Source: Fusobacteriales bacterium (lineage in GTDB: Bacteria > Fusobacteriota > Fusobacteriia > Fusobacteriales > Fusobacteriaceae). Taken from it: a stretch of DNA of 64,000 nucleotides. This document shows positions 57,121-64,000 of the stretch, in pieces (the stretch's first letter is position 1; every line of letters starts with the position of its first letter). Made by a program: the position numbers and the translations under genes. The stretch lies in the NCBI GenBank assembly GCA_020063625.1, contig JAICDD010000015.1:21010-85009 (forward strand). Reading direction: 5' to 3'. The notes below the pieces were generated by a model. The model saw nothing but the letters and a program-made list of their open reading frames with translations. It ran no database searches and was not told where the DNA came from.

Positions 57121-59487
57121 ATGATTGTAATTAAAAGAGACGGTAGTGAAAGTAATTTTGATATGTCTAGAATTAAAAATGCTGTAAAAAAAGCATTTGA
57201 ATCTGTAAATTATTATTATACTAATGATATTCTAGATACTTTAGTACTAAAAACTACAGCTGATTTCCAAGAGAAAATTTCTCATGGAAAAATTAATATT
57301 GAGGATATTCAAAATTCTGTAGAAAAAGTTTTAAGTGAAACGGGATATACAGAAGTTGCAAAAGCATATATTCTTTATAGAAAACAAAGAGAAAAGTTAA
57401 GAAATATGTCAAATACAGTTCTTGACTATAAAAATGTAATAAATTCTTATTTAAAAGTTGAAGATTGGAGAGTAAAAGAAAATTCAACAGTTACTTATTC
57501 TATTGGGGGATTAATTTTACATAATTCTGGAGCAGTTACAGCTAACTATTGGCTATCAGAAATATATGATGAAGAAATTGCAAAAGCACATAAAAATGGA
57601 GATTTTCATATTCATGATTTATCTATGCTTTCAGGATATTGTGCTGGTTGGTCACTTAGACAACTTATAGAAGAAGGATTAGGAGGAGTTAATGGAAAAA
57701 TTACTTCTTCTCCAGCAAAACATTTATCTACACTATGCAATCAAATGGTAAATTTTTTAGGTATATTACAAAATGAATTTGCTGGAGCACAAGCATTTAG
57801 TAGTTTTGATACATATTTAGCTGCTTTTGTAAGACAAGATAATATGAGTTACAAAGAAACTAAACAATGTATCCAATCATTTGTATATGGAGTAAATACA
57901 CCTAGTAGATGGGGAACTCAATCACCATTTAGTAATATTACATTAGACTGGACACCACCAAAAGATTTAGCAGATGAATATGCTATAATTGGAGGGAAAA
58001 AAGTAGATTTTAAATATGGTGAACTACAAAAAGAGATGGATATGATAAATAGAGCATTTATTGAAATAATGCTTGAAGGTGATGCTAATGGAAGAGGATT
58101 TCAATATCCAATACCTACATATAATATAACAGAAGATTTTTTATGGGATAGTGAAAATGCAAAACTTTTATTTGAAATGACAGCAAAATATGGGACTCCT
58201 TATTTTCAAAACTTCATTAATAGTGATTTAGACCCTGGTGATGTAAGAAGTATGTGTTGTAGATTACAACTTGATAAAAGAGAGCTTAGAAAGAAAACAG
58301 GGGGATTATTTGGAAGTGGAGAAAAAACAGGTTCTATTGGAGTTGTTACATTAAATCTTCCAAGAATTGCTTATTTATCTGAAACAAAAGAAGAGTTTTA
58401 TGAAAAATTAACTCATTTATTAGATGTAGCTAAGCGTTCATTAGAAATAAAAAGAACAGTTGTTACAAAATTACTTGATGAAGGGTTATTTCCTTATGCA
58501 AAAAGATATTTAGGAAATTTTGATACTCATTTTTCTACAATTGGATTAATTGGAATGAATGAAATGTGTTTAAATGCTAAGTGGGTAAATAAAAATCTTA
58601 CTCAATCTGAAGCAATAGATTTTTCTGAAGAAGTTTTAGATTTTATGAGAAATAAAATAGCTGATTACCAAGAAGAAACAGGAAATTTATATAATTTAGA
58701 AGCTACTCCAGCAGAAAGTACAACTTATAGACTTGCTAAAATGGATAAAGAAAGATTTCCAAATATCATTACAGCAGCTCCAGAAAGTGATAAACCATTT
58801 TATACAAATTCGTGTCATTTACCAGTAGATTATACAGAAGATATTTTTGATGCATTAGACATCCAAGATAGACTTCAAACAAAATTTACAGGAGGAACTG
58901 TTTTTCATACATTCCTTGGAGAGAGAGTAAGTGATTGGAAAACAACTGCAAATTTAGTTAGAAAAATAGCTGAAAATTATAAATTACCTTATTATACTCT
59001 ATCACCAACATATTCTATTTGTAAAAATCATGGATATATTAAAGGTGAAGTATTTAAATGTCCAGAATGTAATGAAGAAACTGAAGTTTATAGTAGAATT
59101 ACGGGATATTATAGACCTTTAAAACATTGGAATGATGGAAAAACTTCTGAGTATAAAAATAGAAAAGAGTATGTTATTGAAAAATCTAGATTAAAAATAA
59201 AAGAGGTAAAAGAAAGTATAGAAGAAAATAAAGAAAATAAAGAAAATAAAATAATTAATAATATAACTAAAAAATATTTATTTACAACTAATACTTGTCC
59301 AAATTGTCCAACAGCAAAAGAAAAATTAAAAGAACATAAAGATATAATACATATTGATGCACATGAAAATATGGACTTAGCTGTTAAATATGGTGTAAGA
59401 AGTGTTCCTTCACTTGTAATAGTAAATGAAGAGGATGAATTTGAACAATATTTTGGACTGTCAGGAATTGAAAAATTTATAGGTTAA
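57121..59487 (+). CDS. nrdD: Anaerobic ribonucleoside-triphosphate reductase NrdD with fused C-terminal redoxin
   Basis: A 788-residue class III ribonucleotide reductase. An ATP-cone is at the N-terminus (IKRDGSESNFDMSRIKNAVKKAF). The catalytic core includes SFVYGVNTPSRWGTQSPFSN. The zinc region has CKNHGYIKG and CPECNEET, and the glycyl-radical segment is SRITGYYRPLKHWNDGKTSEY. After a Glu/Asn/Lys-rich linker (about residues 695-718) comes a glutaredoxin/thioredoxin-like domain with the redox motif TCPNCPTAKEKL and the cis-Pro in RSVPSLVIVN. The fused redoxin suggests thiol rather than formate as reductant. The activase NrdG is not adjacent. Confidence 0.93.
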   Translation: MIVIKRDGSESNFDMSRIKNAVKKAFESVNYYYTNDILDTLVLKTTADFQEKISHGKINIEDIQNSVEKVLSETGYTEVAKAYILYRKQREKLRNMSNTVLDYKNVINSYLKVEDWRVKENSTVTYSIGGLILHNSGAVTANYWLSEIYDEEIAKAHKNGDFHIHDLSMLSGYCAGWSLRQLIEEGLGGVNGKITSSPAKHLSTLCNQMVNFLGILQNEFAGAQAFSSFDTYLAAFVRQDNMSYKETKQCIQSFVYGVNTPSRWGTQSPFSNITLDWTPPKDLADEYAIIGGKKVDFKYGELQKEMDMINRAFIEIMLEGDANGRGFQYPIPTYNITEDFLWDSENAKLLFEMTAKYGTPYFQNFINSDLDPGDVRSMCCRLQLDKRELRKKTGGLFGSGEKTGSIGVVTLNLPRIAYLSETKEEFYEKLTHLLDVAKRSLEIKRTVVTKLLDEGLFPYAKRYLGNFDTHFSTIGLIGMNEMCLNAKWVNKNLTQSEAIDFSEEVLDFMRNKIADYQEETGNLYNLEATPAESTTYRLAKMDKERFPNIITAAPESDKPFYTNSCHLPVDYTEDIFDALDIQDRLQTKFTGGTVFHTFLGERVSDWKTTANLVRKIAENYKLPYYTLSPTYSICKNHGYIKGEVFKCPECNEETEVYSRITGYYRPLKHWNDGKTSEYKNRKEYVIEKSRLKIKEVKESIEENKENKENKIINNITKKYLFTTNTCPNCPTAKEKLKEHKDIIHIDAHENMDLAVKYGVRSVPSLVIVNEEDEFEQYFGLSGIEKFIG

Positions 59488-59491
59488 TTTT

Positions 59492-59523
59492 AGTACACCT
59501 AATTTTTTAGGTGTACTTTTTTT
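59492..59523 (+). terminator. Terminator of nrdD
   Basis: AGTACACCTAA / TTAGGTGTACT around TTTT, then TTTTTT. Confidence 0.88.
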
Positions 59524-59544
59524 GTTTATGATTATTTAATTTTA

Positions 59545-59553
59545 TGTTATAAT
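59545..59553 (+). promoter_or_regulatory. Extended -10 promoter of the HAD gene
   Basis: TGT-TATAAT, about 26 bp before the start codon; the -35 (TTTATG) is weak. Confidence 0.5.
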
Positions 59554-59578
59554 ATAGCAAAAAATTAGGTGATGATAA

Positions 59579-60379
59579 ATGGAAAATATAAAAGCAATTG
59601 CATTTGACTTAGATGGAACTTTACTTAAAAGTAACGGAAAAATTGATGATGAAACAAAAATATATATACAAAAATTAATGGATTTAGGATTAAAAATAAT
59701 AATTGCAACAGGTAGATGCCTATATGATGCTCTTCCTGTAAAAAAAGAATTATCATTAGAAACTCCATTAGTAACAAATAATGGAAGTAGAGTTTATTAC
59801 AAAGATAAACTTATAAAAGAGTATGAAATAAATAAAAATATTGTTAATCAAATTTTAGATTTGAAAATTGATAATGATATTATCTCAAATCTATATTATA
59901 ATGAAGATTGGTTTGTTGAAAAAGAAATTTTTGTTAAAGAGATTGTAGAATATCAAGAAAAAACAGGATATAAATATAAAATATCAAATTTTAATAATTT
60001 TAGAGATAAAAATATTACAAAAATGGTTTATATAGGTGACCATGATAAATTACTTGAATTAGAAAAAAATATACAAAATATAACTAATGAAATAAAAACA
60101 ATGTTTTCTACAGAATATTCATTAGAAGTTATTAATGCAAATACTTCTAAAGCACATGCTGTTTTTTCTATACTTAAAGATTTTAATATAGATAAAAAAG
60201 AAACAATAGCTTTTGGTGATGGATTTAATGATTATGAACTTTTAAATGAAGCAGGTATGGGATTTATTATGGGAAATGCACATTATAAATTAAAAAATAG
60301 TTTACCGCACCTTGAAATAATAGATTATAATGATAATAATGGGGTATTAAAAAAGCTTAAAAATATTTTTAATATATAA
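59579..60379 (+). CDS. Cof-type HAD-superfamily phosphatase
   Basis: A 266-residue HAD hydrolase of the Cof subfamily. Motif I is IAFDLDGTLL, motif II ATGR, and motif IV FGDGFNDYELLNEAGMGFIMGNA, with a Lys (motif III) in NTSKAHAV. Cof proteins dephosphorylate sugar phosphates, FMN or pyridoxal phosphate; the substrate is not predictable. Followed at 14 bp by the fumarase-type gene. Confidence 0.9.
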   Translation: MENIKAIAFDLDGTLLKSNGKIDDETKIYIQKLMDLGLKIIIATGRCLYDALPVKKELSLETPLVTNNGSRVYYKDKLIKEYEINKNIVNQILDLKIDNDIISNLYYNEDWFVEKEIFVKEIVEYQEKTGYKYKISNFNNFRDKNITKMVYIGDHDKLLELEKNIQNITNEIKTMFSTEYSLEVINANTSKAHAVFSILKDFNIDKKETIAFGDGFNDYELLNEAGMGFIMGNAHYKLKNSLPHLEIIDYNDNNGVLKKLKNIFNI

Positions 60380-60396
60380 TTTAACAGGGGGATATG

Positions 60397-60927
60397 ATGA
60401 AAATTACTACACCAATTAATCCAAAAGATTTAGAAAATTTAAAATCTGGAGAAAAAGTATATATTACAGGATATATATACACTGCAAGAGATTCAGCTCA
60501 TAAAAGATTGGTTGAATTATTAAAAAATGGGAAAGAGTTACCATTTGATATAAAAAATCAAATAATTTATTATGTGGGTCCTGCTCCAGCAAAACCTGGA
60601 GATGTTATAGGTCCTTGTGGTCCGACAACAAGTTATAGAATGGATGATTATACACCTATTTTACTTGAAAATGGCTTAAAAGGAATGATAGGTAAAGGGC
60701 CTAGAGATGAAAAAGTAAAGGAATCTATAAAAAGAAATAAGGCTGTTTATTTTGCAGCTATTGGAGGAACTGCTGCTTATTTATCAAAATGTGTAAAGAG
60801 CAGTGAAATAATTGCATATGAAGATCTTGGAACTGAAGCTATAAGAAAATTATATGTAGAAGATTTTCCAGCGATAGTTGTAAATGATATTTATGGTAAT
60901 GATTTATATGAAACTGATAAAATATAG
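60397..60927 (+). CDS. Fe-S hydro-lyase beta subunit (fumarase/tartrate dehydratase type)
   Basis: About 176 residues matching the C-terminal (beta) half of class I fumarase. VYYVGPAPAKPGDVIGPCGPTTS-like segment (YYVGPAPAKPGDVIGPCG), MIGKGPRDEKV and AIGGTAAYLSKCVKSSEII are the family signatures. The alpha subunit, which binds the iron-sulfur cluster, is normally just upstream but is absent here. Malic enzyme downstream fits a C4-acid role. Two ATGs (60394, 60397) follow GGGGG; the second spaces better. Confidence 0.85.
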   Translation: MKITTPINPKDLENLKSGEKVYITGYIYTARDSAHKRLVELLKNGKELPFDIKNQIIYYVGPAPAKPGDVIGPCGPTTSYRMDDYTPILLENGLKGMIGKGPRDEKVKESIKRNKAVYFAAIGGTAAYLSKCVKSSEIIAYEDLGTEAIRKLYVEDFPAIVVNDIYGNDLYETDKI

Positions 60928-60930
60928 TAA

Positions 60931-61330
60931 TAAGAGAGAAGAATTAGAATTTAGCCGCGGAAAAACACGGATTTTTACTGATTGAATTTAGCACAAAGAA
61001 AAGAGAACACAAAGTAACACAAAGAGAAAAAAATAGTGAGAAGTTAAGAGTAAGAAGAAATTAAAAAGTGCCTTTTCGGAGGATATTAGATTTTTTTAAT
61101 AAATGTGTTACACGAAGAACACAAAGACAGAAAAAGAGAACCACAAAGAAAAAAGACTAGAAACCACTGGATGAGCACAGATAAACACAGGGTAAAAAAT
61201 TAATTTATCCAGTGTGCTATCCGTGTAAATCCCGTGATTTCAAAACAATTTAATCTTCGTGTATCTTAGAGTTCTTTGTGGCTTAGCGCTGAAAGATATT
61301 AAAAAAAATCGAATTTATTTATGCAAACAG
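60931..61330. repeat. Mosaic intergenic repeat block C (upstream of malic enzyme)
   Basis: About 400 bp with no gene. Shares gaatttagcacaaagaaaa with block A and aaa(a)gtgccttttcggaggatattaga with block B (there agcgcattttcggaggatat), as well as gttacacgaagaacacaaag and tcttagagttctttgtggct. Includes cactggatgagcacagataa and ccgtgtaaatcccgtgattt. No promoter for the malic enzyme was recognised inside it. Confidence 0.8.
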
Positions 61331-61385
61331 TAACAAAATTTTGTAAAATCAAATTAAAATAATTTAAATAAATAGGGGGAAGAAA

Positions 61386-62537
61386 ATGGATATATACAAA
61401 AAAGCATTAGAATTACATGAACAGAAAAAAGGAAAAATTGAAGTAATTTCAAAAGTTAGTGTTAAAAATAAAGATGATTTAACTTTAGCTTATTCACCAG
61501 GAGTAGCAGAGCCTTGTAGAGAAATAGCAAAAGATAAAGAAAATATATATAAATATACTTCAAAAGGAAATCTTGTCGCAGTAGTTAGTGATGGAAGTGC
61601 TGTACTTGGATTAGGTGATATAGGACCTTATGCAGGATTACCAGTAATGGAAGGGAAAGCAATATTATTTAAAGAATTTGCAGGAGTAGATGCAGTTCCT
61701 TTATGTCTAGATACAAAAGATGTAGATGAGATAGTAAAAACTGTAAAATTAATTGCTCCAAATTTTGGAGGGATAAATTTAGAAGATATTTCAGCACCTA
61801 GATGTGTAGAAATAGAAAGAAGATTAAAAGAGGAGCTAGATATTCCTGTATTTCATGATGACCAACATGGTACAGCAATAGTTGTAACAGCGGCATTAAT
61901 TAATGCATATAGATATTTAAAAAAAGATATAACTAAAGCCACTATTGTAGTAAATGGAGTAGGAGCAGCTGGAAGTGCTATTATAAAAATGATAAAACAA
62001 TTAAATCCTAAAAATATAATAGCTTGTGATATAAATGGAATTTTAAATAAAAATAATAATTATGAAAATCCACTTCATAATGAGATAGCTGAAATTACTA
62101 ATAATGATTTAATAGAAGGAGATTTAGCAACTGCTCTTAAAAATGCTGATGTTTTTGTAGGGGTATCTGCTGCTAATATCGTAACAAAAGATATGGTAAA
62201 ATCTATGAATAATGATCCTGTAATTTTTGCAATGGCAAATCCAACACCTGAAATAATGCCAGAGTTAGCGAAAGAAGCAGGAGCAAAAATAGTGGGGACA
62301 GGAAGATCTGACTATCCTAATCAAATAAATAATGTATTAGCTTTCCCAGGGATATTTAGAGGGGCACTAGATGCGAGAGTTAAAACTATTACAGAAGAAA
62401 TGAAAGTAGCTACAGCATATGCTATAGCTAATGTTATATCAGATGATGAATTATCAGAAGATTATATTATACCAGATGCTTTTAATAAAAAAGTTGTTGA
62501 AAATGTAGCAGAAGCAATAAAAAAATGTGTTAAGTAA
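61386..62537 (+). CDS. Malic enzyme (short NAD(P)-dependent type)
   Basis: Oxidative decarboxylation of malate to pyruvate. 383 residues, the short bacterial form. Features: LAYSPGVAEPCREIA, the catalytic Lys region PVMEGKAILFKEFAGVDA, the metal site NLEDISAPRCVEIE and PVFHDDQHGTAIVV, and the nucleotide-binding VVNGVGAAGSAII. NAD or NADP preference is not clear by eye. Starts behind GGGGGA after repeat block C and ends at hairpin copy 5. Confidence 0.94.
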   Translation: MDIYKKALELHEQKKGKIEVISKVSVKNKDDLTLAYSPGVAEPCREIAKDKENIYKYTSKGNLVAVVSDGSAVLGLGDIGPYAGLPVMEGKAILFKEFAGVDAVPLCLDTKDVDEIVKTVKLIAPNFGGINLEDISAPRCVEIERRLKEELDIPVFHDDQHGTAIVVTAALINAYRYLKKDITKATIVVNGVGAAGSAIIKMIKQLNPKNIIACDINGILNKNNNYENPLHNEIAEITNNDLIEGDLATALKNADVFVGVSAANIVTKDMVKSMNNDPVIFAMANPTPEIMPELAKEAGAKIVGTGRSDYPNQINNVLAFPGIFRGALDARVKTITEEMKVATAYAIANVISDDELSEDYIIPDAFNKKVVENVAEAIKKCVK

Positions 62538-62539
62538 AT

Positions 62540-62577
62540 CAAAACGAGTTCTTTATTTTAAAGAACTCGTTTTTGAT
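62540..62577. terminator. Bidirectional hairpin terminator, copy 5 of the family
   Basis: CAAAACGAGTTCTTT and AAAGAACTCGTTTTTG arms around ATTTT; T runs on both strands. Between convergent malic enzyme and msrAB. Confidence 0.86.
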
Positions 62578-62617
62578 ATTATTTTATAAAACGTGGTTTT
62601 TTAGTCGCATAGTTGTT

Positions 62618-63667
62618 TTATTTAAATAAATATAGATATTCTGAATAACCTTTTTGTGCCATTTCAGATTTTGGGATAAATTTTAATGCTACTGAATTCA
62701 TACAATATCTTAAACCAGTAGGAGCAGGTCCATCATTAAAAACGTGTCCTAAATGATTATCACCATATTTACTTCTAATTTCAATTCTTTTAGCAAATAA
62801 ACTTCTATCCTCTTTTTCTACTATAAATTGCTCATCTATTGGCTTTGTAAAACTTGGCCATCCAGTACCAGATTTATATTTATCTGTAGAACTAAATAAT
62901 GGCTCTTCAGAAAGAATATCAACATAAATTCCTTCAGCTTTATTATCCCAATATTCACCAGTAAAAGCTCTTTCTGTTCCATTTTTTTGAGTAACTTTAT
63001 ATGCTAAATCAGATAACATTTTTTTAAGTTCTTTATCACTTGGTTTTTTATAACTTGAGTATTTAGTATTCGAATTTGTCATATTATTTTCCTCCCATAT
63101 TTTTTTTAAAAATTGATCTCTACCAGAACGGTATCTGTAATAATTATATTTAATAGAATGTGTTTTATAAAAATTTTGATGATATTCTTCAGCTTTATAG
63201 AATTCTTTTGATGGTAAAATAGGGGTAACAATTTTTTTGTCATATAAATTTAATTTTTCAAGATTTTTTTTAGAAATTTCAGCTAATTTTTTTTGTTCTT
63301 CATTTAAGTAAAAAATAGCAGTAGAATATTGAAAACCTCTATCTACAAATTGACCATTAGCATCAGTAGGGTCTATTTGTTTCCAAAAAACTTCTAATAA
63401 TTTATTATAAGAAATTTTTTCATCATCAAATAAAACTAATACAGCTTCCCTATGACCTGTTTTTCCATTAGCTACATCTTTATAAGTAGGATTTTTTTCA
63501 TCTCCACCAGTAAAACCAGAATAAACTTCAGAAACACCTGTTAGCTTTTCAAAAGGAGCTTCCATACACCAAAAACAACCACCAGCAAAAATTGCTTGTT
63601 GAGTTTTTGAAAAACTTAAGTTAAAAACAACTATAAACATTAATATAAAATAAGATAATTTATACAT
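62618..63667 (-). CDS. msrAB: Exported methionine sulfoxide reductase MsrAB fusion
   Basis: A 349-residue protein with signal peptide ([17 protein letters not shown]), so it repairs oxidised methionine outside the cytoplasm. The MsrA domain (about 22-180) has the catalytic Cys in [13 protein letters not shown]. The MsrB domain (about 200-340) has the catalytic Cys in [13 protein letters not shown] and [11 protein letters not shown]. The MsrB zinc Cys pairs are missing and the resolving-Cys position reads SGTGWPSF (Thr instead of Cys), so the recycling route differs from the zinc form. Monocistronic. Confidence 0.93.
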   Translation of the reverse strand: MYKLSYFILMFIVVFNLSFSKTQQAIFAGGCFWCMEAPFEKLTGVSEVYSGFTGGDEKNPTYKDVANGKTGHREAVLVLFDDEKISYNKLLEVFWKQIDPTDANGQFVDRGFQYSTAIFYLNEEQKKLAEISKKNLEKLNLYDKKIVTPILPSKEFYKAEEYHQNFYKTHSIKYNYYRYRSGRDQFLKKIWEENNMTNSNTKYSSYKKPSDKELKKMLSDLAYKVTQKNGTERAFTGEYWDNKAEGIYVDILSEEPLFSSTDKYKSGTGWPSFTKPIDEQFIVEKEDRSLFAKRIEIRSKYGDNHLGHVFNDGPAPTGLRYCMNSVALKFIPKSEMAQKGYSEYLYLFK

Positions 63668-63846
63668 AAAAATCCTCCAAACTATGGTAATTGAAAAGTA
63701 TTGTTAAAAATAAATTAATTTAACTTATTTAAAAATTAACTTTCATTCTTCCATATTATATTTTGATAATTATATTATATAACATAAACATTAAAAAAAG
63801 ATGATAAAATTAGTAAAGAATGTCGAATAAAAAATGTAAAAAATAA

Positions 63847-63875
63847 TTGACATTTTATTTTAACTATGATAATAT
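63847..63875 (+). promoter_or_regulatory. Promoter of the tRNA operon
   Basis: TTGACA (63847-63852), 17 bases, TAATAT (63870-63875), 14 bp before the tRNA-Asp gene. Confidence 0.82.
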
Positions 63876-63889
63876 ATATCTTGTCTTGA

Positions 63890-63967
63890 GGGGGTGTAGC
63901 CCAGTTTGGTTAGAGCGCATGCCTGTCACGCATGAGGTCGCGGGTTCGAGCCCCGTCACTCCCGCCA
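63890..63967 (+). tRNA. tRNA-Asp (anticodon GTC)
   Basis: Acceptor arms GGGGGTG and CACTCCC, discriminator G and encoded CCA. Anticodon stem CATGC / GCATG with loop CTGTCAC gives GTC (63925-63927). The T arm has GGTTCGA. Confidence 0.95.
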
Positions 63968-63976
63968 TTTATATAT

Positions 63977-64000
63977 GCCGCTTTAGCTCATCTGGTAGAG
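63977..64000 (+). tRNA. 5' end of a second tRNA (cut by the window edge; possibly Thr)
   Basis: GCCGCTTTAGCTCATCTGG then TAGAG matches the acceptor and D arm of a tRNA. The anticodon lies outside the window; the GCCGC acceptor start would suit tRNA-Thr, but this is a guess. Confidence 0.75.

Overview
The window is a strongly AT-rich chromosomal segment with ordinary bacterial coding (AGGAGG-type ribosome sites, ATG/TTG starts). It comes from a diderm: BamA, a Skp/OmpH chaperone, outer-membrane proteins and nearly the whole early lipid A pathway (LpxA, LpxC, LpxD, LpxI, LpxB, LpxK, plus FabZ) are present. AT-richness, gene content and protein flavour suggest Fusobacteriota; this is inference, not proof. 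If so, it is an unusual member, because it carries flagellar rod and L/P-ring genes, full tryptophan biosynthesis and a BioC/BioH-type pair, pointing to a motile, metabolically independent lineage rather than a host-adapted oral one.

Layout. 1-4007: envelope biogenesis (bamA 3' part, skp, lpxD, an outer-membrane protein). 4135-14224: a cell-wall glucosaminidase, a small metallopeptidase, then a flagellar group (FlgF/G, FlgH, FlgI, short FlgJ, SpoIVB-like S55 protein, FapA) running into a radical-SAM-linked protein, serS and a membrane protein. 14231-18789: fba, pyrG behind its own promoter and attenuator-like leader, an unknown acidic protein and thyA. 18805-24782 (minus): HD-GYP sensor, MATE transporter, BioC/BioH-like pair, cupin, nadD and a damaged PTS EIIA gene. 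24792-33132 (minus): a zinc-ribbon membrane protein with a degenerate GH57-like barrel, an unknown helical protein, lpxK, smc, hslU. 33258-40706 (minus): pcrA-lpxC-fabZ-lpxA-lpxI-lpxB-rph-rdgB. 40962-45165: thrC, metK under a SAM-I riboswitch, a macro-domain-like protein and a MarR regulator. 45188-53741: trp operon with a Trp-Trp leader peptide and attenuator, an extra amidotransferase gene, and two blocks of mosaic repeats. 53770-62537: PgpH, YbeY, a kinase-phosphatase fusion, NrdD fused to a redoxin, a HAD phosphatase, an orphan fumarase beta subunit, a third repeat block and malic enzyme. 62618-64000: MsrAB, tRNA-Asp and the start of another tRNA.

The most interesting signals are regulatory or repetitive. 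(1) The trp leader encodes a 31-residue peptide with tandem Trp codons; it overlaps a hairpin whose loop is perfectly complementary (9 nt) to the terminator, suggesting a pseudoknot-type antiterminator. (2) The pyrG leader has the same logic: hairpin loop complementary (7 nt) to the terminator 5' arm, behind a perfect consensus promoter. (3) A mosaic repeat family built from words such as cacaaag and gtggtcctta fills three gaps, two inside the trp operon. (4) One near-identical terminator hairpin (AAACGAGTTCT / AGAACTCGTTT) recurs five times. Many promoters fit a TTGACA/TATAAT-like pattern with exactly 17-base spacing.

All assignments are from reading sequence and recalled family motifs; no database search was run.
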